A stretch of 49,243 nucleotides of DNA from Brevundimonas abyssalis TAR-001. GTDB taxonomy: Bacteria > Pseudomonadota > Alphaproteobacteria > Caulobacterales > Caulobacteraceae. A model generated the notes under the pieces. That model saw only the letters and a list, made by a program, of their open reading frames with translations, had not been told where the DNA came from and made no database searches. Within the stretch, counting starts at the first letter, position 1, and each line of letters begins with the position of its first letter. Position numbers and translations under genes: made by a program. This document shows positions 27,609 through 39,928 of the stretch, piece by piece. Location of the stretch: contig NZ_BATC01000015.1 in the NCBI RefSeq assembly GCF_000466985.1, positions 1 through 49,243 on the forward strand, read 5' to 3'.

Positions 27609-28457
27609 TCAACCTTCGATGCGGACGGGCGGGACCACGTCGCAGACGGTGAGGCGGTCGCCGCGCTCGGTCACGGCGGCCTGAACGATCTCCGCCATGC
27701 GAGGCGAGCGGGCGTCCAGCACCTGGGCCCTGGGCCGTTCGCCCTCGGGCATGTCGGCGGCCAGACGCGCGTTCAGCATCCTGTCCGGATTGGTGACCAC
27801 GCCGTCCTCTGCATCGGATCCGGCCTTCAGCGACTCGACCACGTCCAGCCCCTCCAGCACCCGGCCGAACGGCGTGTAGTCGCCGTTGAGGTTGGCGCGG
27901 TAGGCGGTCATCAGGAAGAACTGGCTGTTGGCGCTGTCCGGGCTCGCCGAACGTGCCATGCCCGCCACGCCGGGACAGAAATAGCCCATGCCGTCCACCC
28001 GGTTGTCGGCGGTCACGAACATCTGGGCGTCCGGCTGGGTGCGCACGGGCATGGAGCCATAAAGGCCGAACACGGCGCGGTCCGCACGGCCCGTCGGCGT
28101 CTCGATGAAGGCGGGGCGGCGGCTGCGGCGGAAGGTGAACTCGCCGGGCACGTCCGGCAGCTCGCTGTTGCCCGCGCCGGTGCCTGTGGGATCGCCGGTC
28201 TGGGCCATGAAGTTCCGGATCACCCGGTGAAAGGCGTGGTTCTGGTAGAATCCCTGCCGCGTCAGCGTCTGGATCCGCTCGACCGCGTGCGGCGCCATAT
28301 CCGGCGCCAGCTCCACCAGCACGCGGCCCTTGGAGGTGTCGATGACCCACAGGTTCTCGGGCGCTATGTCGCGCCAGATCTCGGCCTCCTGGGCCACGGC
28401 GGGGGACACGGCGGTCGCCAGGACGGCGGCGGCCAGAAGGCTGGTCGGAAACTTCAT
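27609..28457 (-). CDS. Secreted cyclophilin-type peptidyl-prolyl isomerase, first copy
   Basis: A 282-residue periplasmic cyclophilin with signal peptide MKFPTSLLAAAVLATAVSPAVAQ. The core carries ENLWVIDTSKGRVLVELAPDMAPHAV, FHRVIRNFMAQTGDPTGTG (catalytic Arg-Phe-Met-Gln) and DSANSQFFLMTAY, and a long insertion (about residues 95-150) absent from minimal cyclophilins. The C-terminal TERGDRLTVCDVVPPVRI is also found in its tandem copy. The ATG overlaps the coaD stop as ATGA. It probably assists folding of exported proteins. Confidence 0.93.
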   Translation of the reverse strand: MKFPTSLLAAAVLATAVSPAVAQEAEIWRDIAPENLWVIDTSKGRVLVELAPDMAPHAVERIQTLTRQGFYQNHAFHRVIRNFMAQTGDPTGTGAGNSELPDVPGEFTFRRSRRPAFIETPTGRADRAVFGLYGSMPVRTQPDAQMFVTADNRVDGMGYFCPGVAGMARSASPDSANSQFFLMTAYRANLNGDYTPFGRVLEGLDVVESLKAGSDAEDGVVTNPDRMLNARLAADMPEGERPRAQVLDARSPRMAEIVQAAVTERGDRLTVCDVVPPVRIEG

Positions 28458-28939
28458 GCGTGTTGGACCTTGGCCCGGACGCGCTCGGCGACCCGGGGAC
28501 TGACGAAACTCTCGATCGCGCCGTCCAGCCGGGCGATCTCCTTGACCAGCCGGGACGCGATGGCCTGGTGACGCGGATCGGCCATCAGGAAGACGGTCTC
28601 GATGTCGGCGTTCAGGCGCTGGTTCATGGCCGTCATCTGGAACTCGTACTCGAAGTCCGCGACGGCGCGCAGGCCCCGCACGATGACGTTGGCGTTCAGC
28701 TGTTCGGCGAAATGCATCAACAGGGTCGAGAACGGCTCCACCACGATGTCGGCGTTCAGGGGCGCCACCTCGGCCCGCAGCAGCTCGACACGCTCCGCCG
28801 TGGTGAACAGCGGGCCCTTGTCGTCGTTCTGGGCCACGCCGATGACCAGCCGGTCCACCAGCTTCACGGCCCGGCCGATGATGTCCATGTGCCCGTTGGT
28901 CACCGGATCGAAGGTGCCCGGATACAGTCCGATGCGCAT
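28454..28939 (-). CDS. coaD: Phosphopantetheine adenylyltransferase
   Basis: The fourth step of coenzyme A synthesis: adenylates 4'-phosphopantetheine to dephospho-CoA. It is 161 residues, the normal length. The nucleotidyltransferase motifs GLYPGTFDPVTNGHMDIIGRA (T/HxGH), VIVRGLRAVADFEYEFQMTAMN and SRLVKEIARLDG are intact. The internal ATG at 28939 is the true start; the upstream extension is non-conserved. It is the fourth gene of a minus-strand run from gyrA. Confidence 0.97.
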   Translation of the reverse strand: MRIGLYPGTFDPVTNGHMDIIGRAVKLVDRLVIGVAQNDDKGPLFTTAERVELLRAEVAPLNADIVVEPFSTLLMHFAEQLNANVIVRGLRAVADFEYEFQMTAMNQRLNADIETVFLMADPRHQAIASRLVKEIARLDGAIESFVSPRVAERVRAKVQHA

Positions 28940-28994
28940 AAGGCCCTGATCTCCCCCACGTTCGCCCCGGTTTAGCATCCGCGCGCCGTCGAAC

Positions 28995-29807
28995 CTAGAG
29001 CGGCTGACACGGGTTTGATCGCCAGGCGTTCTTCACCAGCATGGTCAGGTCCGGCCGCTCGGCATAACGCACCGCCCCGATGGCCGCGACCGGAACCCCG
29101 ATCATGGCCGCATTGACGATGAAGGCGGCGTCGAAGTCCGGCAGCTCGGGCAGGCCGACCCAGCGCTGCTCGGTGGCGACGTCCACGGCCTCCAGCCCGC
29201 GCTGGATCAGGGCCTGCCCCGTCCCCGCCAACATCGGGCCCTGGGGCCAGACCACCGTGTCGCCTTTCAGAAAGCCGATGTTCCAGATGCTGCCCTCGGT
29301 GACCCGGCCGTTGTCGTCGGCGAACAGCACGTCGTCATCCCCCGCCGCCATGGCCTCGCGCCGCTCGCGGATCAGGCCGAAGGTGGCCACATGCTTCAGG
29401 TGCGGGATCTCGCGGACGTAGCGCGAGACCCTGAGTTTCAGCGCTTCCGTCGGGTCCGCGGCGGGCGGCCCGGCCATGACCATCACGTCGGGCGTCCCCC
29501 GCGCCGACGGATTGCGAACACTGATCATCCGGCTGAACAGACTGACCCGCACCGAGGCGGCGCCGGACTGATCCCGCAAGGCCTGACCGATCCAGCGGCG
29601 CACCTCGCCCTCGTCCGGCGCCTGGCCGAACAGCTCCAGCCCGCCCTCGCGCAGCCGGGCCAGATGCAGATCCAGCCCCCGCACGCCCCACACGCCGTCG
29701 GCGCCCTGCTCCGCCTGCATGGAGGTGAAAGCGCCGTAGTTCACCAGCGCCATATGCAGCAGATCGTCCTGCCCGGCCGGCGCCCCGTTGACGAGAAGGG
29801 TCAGCAT
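28995..29807 (-). CDS. Class IV aminotransferase
   Basis: A 270-residue PLP enzyme of fold type IV (the branched-chain aminotransferase / aminodeoxychorismate lyase group). The probable Schiff-base Lys is in IPHLKHVATFGLIRERREAM. The phosphate- and substrate-binding blocks DDDVLFADDNGRVTEGSIWNIGFLKGD, PMLAGTGQALIQRGLE and DAAFIVNAAMIGVPVAAIG follow. AGGG lies five bases ahead of the ATG, which follows the upstream stop by six bases. Whether it makes aminobenzoate or acts on amino acids cannot be told from sequence. Confidence 0.85.
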   Translation of the reverse strand: MLTLLVNGAPAGQDDLLHMALVNYGAFTSMQAEQGADGVWGVRGLDLHLARLREGGLELFGQAPDEGEVRRWIGQALRDQSGAASVRVSLFSRMISVRNPSARGTPDVMVMAGPPAADPTEALKLRVSRYVREIPHLKHVATFGLIRERREAMAAGDDDVLFADDNGRVTEGSIWNIGFLKGDTVVWPQGPMLAGTGQALIQRGLEAVDVATEQRWVGLPELPDFDAAFIVNAAMIGVPVAAIGAVRYAERPDLTMLVKNAWRSNPCQPL

Positions 29808-29813
29808 TGCACC

Positions 29814-30599
29814 CTAGTCCGGCGTCGCGGCGGTCGGATGATCAGCGCCGCTGACCTTTCCGGCTTTCGGCTTCTTGGGTCGCCACCCTCGAAACAGCCA
29901 GAACAGAAGGGCGGGTATCGGCAGGGCCACAAGGATGATCCACGGGTCGAGAGCGCCCGGCCCCTTTGCATAACCCGCACCGAGAAGCGCGAACTGCGCG
30001 ACATGAAACTCAGCGGCGCCGGTCGCCCAATTCAGGGTCAGCTGACCCACCCCGAACAGGCTGACGATCATCCAGACCCAACGCCGCCGCCACCCCGCAA
30101 CGACCGCCGTAAACAGGCAGAACAGTGGAGCCAGCACCGCCAGGGCAAGCACACCATAGTGCAGCGGCGTCTTCCCCTGGAGGGTGAAGGCTGTCAGCGC
30201 GGCCTCAGCCGGAGAGAAGTGGTTGATATGGACTCGCTCCACGAGCCAGGGGCCTTCACCTTGCCGAACCATCAAGGCGCTGAACTGAACAACCTTCTGC
30301 TGATGGTCGTACTCATGGACGACCTCGTAAGCGGACAGATCGCTCGTCGTATTCCACTGCCAGGACAGGACGCGAGTCTCTGACGGCGTATCCAGTGCAG
30401 CGTACTCACGCATCGACTGTAGTTGTTCATCGGTCGTGTTCGCGTTGGCCGCGTCGGTCATCGATGATCGCAGGGCGTCGAAATCGCCCAAGCGCACGTG
30501 CTCATAGACGTCTCTGGCCTGCGTATCCCGTTCCGGATCGACAGACCCCACCCCGCACGACGCCAGAGCAAGCGCGAGCAACAGCACCAATATGCGCAA
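29814..30599 (-). CDS. Lipoprotein with C-terminal membrane helices, unknown function
   Basis: A TTG at 30599 with GGGAGG just upstream gives a lipoprotein signal, MRILVLLLALALASC. A soluble domain follows (VYEHVRLGDFDALRSSMTDA, WNTTSDLSAYEVVHEYDHQ, VQFSALMVRQGEGPWLVERV) that looks like an NTF2-like or DUF4019-type fold. Three or four hydrophobic helices and a Lys-rich tail (RPKKPKAGK) close the protein. A lipid anchor together with membrane helices suggests inner-membrane retention. Lower GC in places and lack of strong family matches suggest a fast-evolving gene. It is 47 bp after gyrA. Confidence 0.7.
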   Translation of the reverse strand: MRILVLLLALALASCGVGSVDPERDTQARDVYEHVRLGDFDALRSSMTDAANANTTDEQLQSMREYAALDTPSETRVLSWQWNTTSDLSAYEVVHEYDHQQKVVQFSALMVRQGEGPWLVERVHINHFSPAEAALTAFTLQGKTPLHYGVLALAVLAPLFCLFTAVVAGWRRRWVWMIVSLFGVGQLTLNWATGAAEFHVAQFALLGAGYAKGPGALDPWIILVALPIPALLFWLFRGWRPKKPKAGKVSGADHPTAATPD

Positions 30600-30646
30600 G
30601 AACCCCTCCCTATCCTTGCCACCGGCCACGGCCGTGTCCGACCGTT

Positions 30647-33403
<2,757 letters not shown>

Positions 33404-33550
33404 GTGAATTCAGGCTTTTCTGACGCCCCCGGGGGGCGGGAATCGGAACGTCTTCCGTGGCCGAAACATTAGCATCCAGGGGCTTGCGTGGCAAAGCACG
33501 CCGACGCATCCAGACCCCCTGCGGCAAAGCTTTTCAAAGGGAGCCGATAT

Positions 33551-34168
33551 ATGCGCGCGAACCTTCTTCTCACCACGGTCCTTGGCATCGGCGCCCTGGG
33601 CCTCGCGGCCTGCGGCGACACCGAGCCCACGACGCCCCCGGCCCCCTCGACGGCCCCGTCAGAGACGGCGTCCGCCCCCGCGGACCAGGATCTCGTTCGG
33701 GCCACGACCACCGAGACGGGGAACGCCACCCTGATGAGCAACGATGGCGAGGAGATCGGCACGGTCACCCTCACCCAGGCGCCCACGGGCCTGCTGATGC
33801 GCGTGGAGGCCGAGGGCCTGACGCCCGGCTGGCACGGCATCCACATCCACGCCGTGGGCGACTGCGGCGACGCCGCCTTCCAGAACGCGGGCAGCCACAT
33901 CAATCACAACCAGGCGCCCCACGGCCTGCTGAATCCCGAGGGACCCGACGACGGCGACCTGCCCAACATCCACGCGGGCGAGAATGGTCAGGCGCGCGCG
34001 GAGCTGTTCACCACCTCGGCCCGCATCGCCGAGAACGGTCCCGGCCAGTGGCTGTGGGACGAGGACGGCTCCGCTGTCGTCATCCACGCCAGCCCGGATG
34101 ATCACCGCAGCCAGCCCATCGGCGGGGCGGGCGACCGCGTGGCCTGCGCCGTCGTTTCGCGCGGCTAG
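33551..34168 (+). CDS. sodC: Cu-Zn superoxide dismutase lipoprotein
   Basis: A periplasmic copper-zinc superoxide dismutase, 205 residues. It has a lipoprotein signal (RANLLLTTVLGIGALGLAAC) and a ~30-residue Pro/Thr/Ala linker, so it is probably membrane-tethered. Metal ligands are visible in WHGIHIHAVGDC, GSHINHNQAPHG and DLPNIHAGENG, with the late DDHRSQPIGGAGDRVACAVV holding the disulfide Cys and the active-site Arg. GGGAG lies eight bases before ATG 33551; an open extension to 33488 is non-conserved. Divergent from gyrA. Confidence 0.94.
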   Translation: MRANLLLTTVLGIGALGLAACGDTEPTTPPAPSTAPSETASAPADQDLVRATTTETGNATLMSNDGEEIGTVTLTQAPTGLLMRVEAEGLTPGWHGIHIHAVGDCGDAAFQNAGSHINHNQAPHGLLNPEGPDDGDLPNIHAGENGQARAELFTTSARIAENGPGQWLWDEDGSAVVIHASPDDHRSQPIGGAGDRVACAVVSRG

Positions 34169-35075
34169 AGCCTGACCTTCGCGCCGGGGGCGACCCCGGC
34201 GCGCAGTCCCCGCTCGGCCAGGGCGACGATGGTCACCCCGAGCAGGGTCAGGGCCGCGCCGGTCAGGATCTGCACGGTCAGGACGTCCCCCATGAAGCCC
34301 CAGCCGATCAGGATCGACACCACGGGCGTGAGCAGCAGATAGGGCGTCACCCGTCCCGCCTCACGCCGCTGCACCAGCCAGAAGGCCAGGCCCGTGGCGA
34401 TGACCGTGGAGATCAGGGCTCCGAAGGCCACCGCGCCCCAGGCCAGGGGCGGCGCCTCCTGCATGGCCGCAACCTGCCCCGTCTCGAAGGTCATCGAGCC
34501 CAGAAGCAGGAACACGAAGGCGGTCATGGACAGCAGCCCCTGCATCTTCATGGGGGACACGGCCCGCGTCCGCCGCGCGATGACGGTGGTCAGGGCCCAG
34601 GCCACGCTGGCGCCCACGCCGATCATGATGGCGGGCAGGTCCATGAAGGCGTGGGAGTCCAGCACCATCCAGGCGATGCCGAAGAAGGCGATCAGCATGC
34701 CCAGAACCGCCGGCACCGTGATCCGCTCGCCCAGCAACAGAAAGGCGAACAGCGCCGTCATGGGAATCCACAGCTGCAGGCTGACCGACAGCGGGCTGAC
34801 GTCATTGGCCATGGAGAAGCCAGATAGATCAGGCCGAAGTGGATCGGGCCGCCCAGCACGACCAGCAGCACCAGGCTTCTCCAGTTCGGGAACGGCGGCC
34901 GCACGAACCAGGCCAGGCACACCGCCGCCAGGCCGAACCGCAGGGCGCCGGTCAGGAGGGGCGGCAGGCTCTCGGTCGCCACCTTCGCCGCGGCGTTGTT
35001 CACGCCCCAGATCACCACGATGGCGGCGATGGCGGCGATCTCGGCGACACTCAGGGCGGAACGGGACTCGGTCAC
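34165..35075 (-). CDS. EamA/DMT-family transporter (one apparent frameshift)
   Basis: A ten-helix inner-membrane transporter made of two EamA repeats. Repeat 1 begins IAAIVVIWGVNNAAAKVATESLPPLLTGALRFGLAA; repeat 2 begins GVGASVAWALTTVIARRTRAVSPMKMQG and ends TPVVSILIGWGFMGDVLTVQILTGAALTLLGV, the usual family ending. The frame breaks near 34818; one added base joins HFGLIYL to GFSMAND, giving about 303 residues. Such proteins export amino acids, purines or other small molecules; the substrate is not predictable. Stop overlaps the convergent sodC stop by four bases. Confidence 0.87.
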
Positions 35076-35201
35076 AGCCTGCTCATGCCACGGGCGGCGC
35101 CCCCCCGCCCCTCACAAATCATGACCATATCTTAGGCGCCATCCTGGGGCGCTATGTTCGCGTCGCGGACGCTCACGGCTTGAGCGCAATTCAGCGCTCG
35201 T

Positions 35202-35368
35202 CCTTCTCCCATTGGGAGAAGGGGGACCCGCGCACCGGAGCGTAGCGGAGGTTCTGGCGCGGGGGATGAGGGTTCGGTGCCTCGCAAGACGCACCCGACC
35301 CTCACCCTGCGCGCACAGGACGGATGCTCACGCATCCGTGCGCGCAGCCCTCTCCCATAGGGAGAGGG
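35202..35368. repeat. Composite intergenic repeat with three hairpins
   Basis: The 345 bp between the EamA start and the ssb stop hold no gene. Within them are CCTTCTCCC-ATT-GGGAGAAGG (35202-35222), a central ACGGATGC-TCAC-GCATCCGT hairpin inside TGCGCGC/GCGCGCA arms (about 35308-35346), and CCCTCTCCC-ATA-GGGAGAGGG (35348-35368). Between them is GATGAGGGTTCGG, a phrase common in intergenic repeats of this group. The last hairpin is placed to end the ssb transcript. Confidence 0.65.
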
Positions 35369-35420
35369 AAGAAGCGCCCGCGCTCAAGCAGCGAGGCTCC
35401 GCGAGCCGAGCGGTAGCGCC

Positions 35421-35897
35421 CTAGAATGGAATATCGTCGTTGAGGTCGTAGCTTTCCTTCGGACCGGACGGCTTGTTGGCGCCGCCGCTGGAGAAGCCCG
35501 ACGAATAGCCGTCGTCGTCCCGCGGGCCCGAGCCGCCGCCCTCGCTGCGGCCGCCCAGCATGGTCAGTTCGCCGCGGAATTTCTGCAGCACCACCTCGGT
35601 GGAGTATTTCTCCACGCCCTGCTGATCCGTCCACTTCCGGGTCTGCAAGGAGCCCTCGATGTAAACCGTCGAGCCCTTCTTCAGATAGTTCTCGACCACG
35701 CGCACGATGTTCTCGTTGAAGATCACCACCCGGTGCCACTCGGTCTTTTCCTTGCGCTCGCCGGTCGCCTTGTCGCGCCACTGCTCGGAGGTGGCCAGCG
35801 ACAGGTTCGCGACCTTCTCGCCCGACGGAAGATTGCGGATTTCGGGGTCACGCCCCAGGTTGCCCACCAGAATGACCTTGTTGACGCTGCCCGCCAT
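35421..35897 (-). CDS. ssb: Single-stranded DNA-binding protein
   Basis: A 158-residue SSB with an OB-fold ([68 protein letters not shown]), a Gly/Ser-rich linker and the acidic partner-binding tip NDDIPF. AAGGA lies ahead of ATG 35897. It binds ssDNA in replication, repair and recombination. The frame is intact. Confidence 0.97.
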   Translation of the reverse strand: MAGSVNKVILVGNLGRDPEIRNLPSGEKVANLSLATSEQWRDKATGERKEKTEWHRVVIFNENIVRVVENYLKKGSTVYIEGSLQTRKWTDQQGVEKYSTEVVLQKFRGELTMLGGRSEGGGSGPRDDDGYSSGFSSGGANKPSGPKESYDLNDDIPF

Positions 35898-35990
35898 TGC
35901 TTTTTCCTTGTTCAATAAGGCCTTCCCGAAGGCGCGCGAACGCTCTCAGGAACACCATGTTCACATATTGTTCACGCCGCGTGCGTGACG

Positions 35991-36392
35991 TCAATCCGCC
36001 GTTTCAGGCGTCGAGGCCGGCGGGCGCTGAATGACGCCGGGAATGGCCAGACGGCCGTCCCCGGTGCGGGCCAGGGCGAAGAACCGCCCCCCCTCCAGGG
36101 TCTGGCCGAAATAGACGCCGGCCCGTTCGATGAAGATGAACTGCCCCTGATAGGAGCCCTTGATCTCGAGCACCGAGCCGCCCAGCCTCAGGAAGTTCAG
36201 CCGCATCTCCTCCAGCCGCGCGGCGCAGAACTCGATGGATTCCACATCCTCGGCCAGGACGTTGAAGCGCACCTCCTCGCCTTCCTCCACCACATGGTAG
36301 CAGACGCCCTGGTCGAACGGCGCCTCGGTGCTTGTGGAGCAGGCGGCCAGGGTCAGGCCCATCAGGGCGGCGGAAAGAAGCAGCGGTCTCAT
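35991..36392 (-). CDS. Small lipoprotein, unknown function
   Basis: A 133-residue lipoprotein (MRPLLLSAALMGLTLAAC). The mature part has GVCYHVVEEGEEVRFNVLAEDVESIEFCAARLEEMRLNFLRLGGS and a beta-rich region around SYQGQFIFIERAGVYFGQTLEGGRFF. Two cysteines may pair. The ATG overlaps the previous stop as TGATG, so the two are co-translated. Family not recognised, though the pattern is common as a small conserved protein in Caulobacterales. Confidence 0.75.
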   Translation of the reverse strand: MRPLLLSAALMGLTLAACSTSTEAPFDQGVCYHVVEEGEEVRFNVLAEDVESIEFCAARLEEMRLNFLRLGGSVLEIKGSYQGQFIFIERAGVYFGQTLEGGRFFALARTGDGRLAIPGVIQRPPASTPETAD

Positions 36393-37066
36393 CAACGAAG
36401 CCCCGGGAACTGACAGTTGCGGTCCTGCTCGGCCAGGGTGCGGAAGCGGCTGTTGTCCTGGGACTGCTCCACCCGGCGCGGCACCAGCCGCAGGGTCAGG
36501 TCGCCCCAGCGGCCGTACTGGGCGTCTCCGGGACGCACGCAGGTGCCCGCGAACAGGGCCTGGACACAGGCGCCCTGGCTCATGCCGGCCGACAACTGAC
36601 GCCACTCGCCGCCCACGTGGCGCAGACAGGGCGCGCCCGCCTGGACCGGTTGCGGCGCGGGGCCGACGGGCGAGACCTCGGGCGGAGTGATGGGCTGGGC
36701 CTCGGTCAACTCCAGCGGCGGCTCCTCGGGCGGCGGGGCGAACTGGGCGGTCGGCGCGGCGGCCAGGGCCCCGGTCTCGTCCAGACCCACGTCCAGGCCT
36801 TCGGTGGCTACGCCGTTCTGGCGGGCGCAGTCCGCCAGGGTGGCCATGCCCACGAACCGGCCGTCCACGAAACAGCGCAGCTCGCGCGTCGGTTCAAGAT
36901 CGGGCGCCTCGGTCACATCCAGCTGCAGGCCCGCGCGTTCTTCCGGCGTCGTCGGCTCATCATCGCCGCCCCGCCCCATGAAGATCAGGGCGATGACCAC
37001 GGCCGCCACCACGGCCAGAACGGCGCCGAGCGCCAGGATGATGCGGTTGTCGTTGGGAAACGCCAT
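36392..37066 (-). CDS. Single-pass membrane protein, unknown function
   Basis: A 224-residue protein with one N-terminal membrane helix (IILALGAVLAVVAAVVIALIFM), a Pro/Glu-rich spacer, and two small cysteine-bearing segments: RELRCFVDGRFVGMATLADCARQNG and the C-terminal PCLRHVGGEWRQLSAGMSQGACVQALFAGTCVRPGDAQYGRWG. The bulk should face the periplasm, with cysteines likely paired. It is the first gene of a pair with the lipoprotein at 35991-36392. No enzyme motif is seen. Confidence 0.7.
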   Translation of the reverse strand: MAFPNDNRIILALGAVLAVVAAVVIALIFMGRGGDDEPTTPEERAGLQLDVTEAPDLEPTRELRCFVDGRFVGMATLADCARQNGVATEGLDVGLDETGALAAAPTAQFAPPPEEPPLELTEAQPITPPEVSPVGPAPQPVQAGAPCLRHVGGEWRQLSAGMSQGACVQALFAGTCVRPGDAQYGRWGDLTLRLVPRRVEQSQDNSRFRTLAEQDRNCQFPGLR

Positions 37067-37152
37067 GAACCTCTCGCGGAAATCTTCCCGGCAATAACCC
37101 CCGACGCAGGCGCGCCGTCAACCAGCAAGCGAACTCCAGAGAGGGTTTTCCC

Positions 37153-39859
37153 CTATCCCCCCGTCAGACGGTTCAGGGCCGCCTGATAGTTGGCGATGCG
37201 GGCGGTCATATAGGCCGGCGCCTGGCCCCTCGCCTTGGTCAGGGGGTCTTCGGGTTTCAGGTCGCGATAGGCGTCGCGCACCACCTTCATGGCCGCCAGG
37301 ATCGCCTCACCCGCGCGCTTCGCCGCGTCCGGGGTCGCCAGGTTCAGGGTGTTGGGCAGATCCACCCCATAGGTCGTGCGCGCGTCGTTGCCGGAGATCC
37401 GGCCGATGAAGCCGGGGCTCAGCCCCAACCCCGCCAGGGCGTCGCGCCCCGCAGCGCCCGATTTCAGGATCGCGCCCTCGCGGCCGTCACGAGCGCTGAT
37501 GGACAGACGCTGCAGCCCCCCCATGGTCAGGGCGGTCTCGCCGTCCTTGCCGGTGACCTCGCCGCCTTCCGAGGCGACCGTCACCCTCAACTGCATGTTG
37601 GAGGCCTGCTCGATCTTGCGGGCCAGGGACTGCAGGGTGTCGCGCGCCTCGATGGTCACGGTCCGCGCCCGGCCGTTCGCGCCCACCACCTCGAAACGGT
37701 CACCCACACGCACCGATGTGGCGGCGGTCAGAAGCTTGGAGTCCCCCTGGGCGATCACACCGGTCGGCAGGCCAAGCCGGTCCAGCACGCTGCGCCGCCC
37801 GCCGCCACGGCGAGCGTCGCCGGAGCCGCCTGGTTGCCCGCCCCCTGCCAGACGCGGCTCCACTCCACCGCGCCGGTCTGGGCGTCCAGACGCGCGGCGT
37901 AGGCCTCGGTCGGGTCGTCCTCCAGACCGCCCAGCGGACGGTCGTGAACGCCGGTCAGCCAGACCTTGCCGTCACGAACCTGCATGTCGGCGGCGGTGTC
38001 GTCACCCGCTCCGCCGAAGAAGGTGATGCGGTCGTTGCCGTCCGCCGTCAGACTGGGGTCCAGCGACAGGACGAAAACGTCCTTGCCGCCCGCATGGGCC
38101 GTATTCACCGTCGCCCCTGATGCCAGATCCGAGTTGTGGGTGGTCCCGGCCACCACCACCCGTCCATCCGAGACCGAAAGTCCGGCGATCTCGCCGCCCA
38201 TCAGGCCCAGGTCCCGCGTCGCCGCCAGGGTCGCGCGCCGGTCGGGTTCAGGGTGTAGCGCCTCAGCACGCCGCGCCCGTTCTCCACCCCGGCCACATAG
38301 AGGTCGTTGCCTTCCACCGTCACCGCCGCGACGGAGTCGTCCCCGGCGGTTCCGAACTGGGTGGTGAATTTCGAAGCCGCCGTGATCGGCGCGGTGGGAT
38401 AGGCCTGGCTCTGGCTGAAGGCCTGAAGGTATCCGTCCCAGCCGCCGACGGCCGAGGCGCCGGTCATGGCCGATTTCGCCCGGCCCGCCACATAGACCGT
38501 TCCGTCATCGCCGAAGGTCACTGCGGTGGCCTCGTCGGCCGCCGTCGCGCCGCGACGCTGGGTCCACTGCTCCACACCGTCCAGATCATAGACCGTGACG
38601 AAGCTGTCCGAGACGGCGCGGTTGGCGCCCACATCACCGTTGACCAGCGCCCCGGTGACCGACCCGGCCACGGCCACGCGGCCGTCGTCAGAGATCGCCA
38701 GGGCGTAGCCCGACGCCTCGCTGGCCGCGCCCAGGGCCCGCGAGAACACCAGTCGTCCGGCGGAATCGAACTTCATCAGGGCGACGTCGCTGGTCCCCTT
38801 GATCGGCTGGGTGGCGCTCCCCTCGCTGAGATCGGCCACCATCCAGACATTGCCCTCGGCGTCCGTCTCGGTGGCCCGTATGGCGCTGATGCCCTCGGGC
38901 AGGCCGTTCTGGGACATGCGCCCGTCGACCCAGTGGGTCTCTCCGATCCCGGCGGCCGCGCCCACGCCTGCCCCGTCCGTGAACTTCAGCAGCTGGTTTC
39001 CCGCGCCCGATCCCTGCACCACATAGACCGCGTCGGCCGTGTCGGGCGCGGAGAACTCCACGGTCTCCACGGAGGATCCGCGCACCATCAGCGCCCAGCG
39101 CTCGGGACCGTCCGGCAGCTTCACCGTCTTGTCGCCCACCTGGATCGTGCGCTCCTCGGACGGAATCATCTCGCGGCCGATGCGGGTCTGGACCCCGGCG
39201 GTTTCCAGCTTGCCGTTGATGTGGCTGATGACGGCGCTCAGCGTGCGCGGCTGGGCGCCCATCTCGGCCAGATCGATGTCGATATCGACCGAGGTCTCCA
39301 GCTTGCCGATGGTCATACGGAACTGCACGTCGCCCTCGAAGGCGGCCACGGGATCGGCCAGCCCCCCCTCGTGGATCGGCCCGGTCAGGGATTTGGAGGT
39401 GTCGCGCACCACGCCGGCCGTGCTCTTGGACAGCGAACTGGAGGTCCCCTGCACCATGGAGAAGGCGTCAAACCCCGCCTGCGCCATCCAGCCGGTGACT
39501 TCGGACAGTCCGGCCTCGAATCGCTTGTCGGCCAGCGAAACCTGGGTCGTCGAGGCGCCGGGGCTTCCCGCCTGGTCCGCCAGGGCCGCCAGGGAGGCCA
39601 ACCCCTGATAGAGCGTGAAAAGCTTGCCGTAGTCGGCCGAGGCGCCGGGCACGTCCAGCCGCGCGGCGCCCTCGTTGATCAGGCTGCGTCCGGCCAGGGC
39701 GGCGCGCAGGAGATCGCTCTGCTGCGCCTGGCGCGTCGTGTCCCACGGCGGAGTCGGCTGGGCCTTGAGCCGCTGCGTCGCGCCCGTGGAAAGACTGCTC
39801 GTGCCGGTAGTGAAACCGTATTGCCCGAACAGACCCAGAATGTAGCTGTTGTCGATCAT
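37153..39859 (-). CDS. flaEY: FlaEY-type flagellar protein (two apparent frameshifts)
   Basis: About 900 residues once two single-base gaps are closed (about 38226-38232 in GCGCGCGA, and about 37800 in a GGC run). The N-terminus is flagellin-associated in style (MIDNSYILGLFGQYGF, KRFEAGLSEVTGWMAQAGFDAF). The middle is a repeat-rich beta-propeller (GNVWMVADLSEGS, GYALAISDDGRVAVAGSVTG, DGTVYVAGRAKSA, VTVEGNDLYVAGVENG). The C-terminus has a hook-in-type segment (TLQSLARKIEQASNMQLRVTVAS) and a helical end (YMTARIANYQAALNRL). This matches Caulobacter FlaEY, whose mutants have altered flagellin levels and filament assembly. It lies 69 bp after a flagellin gene. Confidence 0.75.
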
Positions 39860-39928
39860 GGACGCTCCAGCCTCCAGGATGCGCCCGACGCAGCAAACGA
39901 AGGCTTAAGCGTCAGCCCGAAATCGTGC

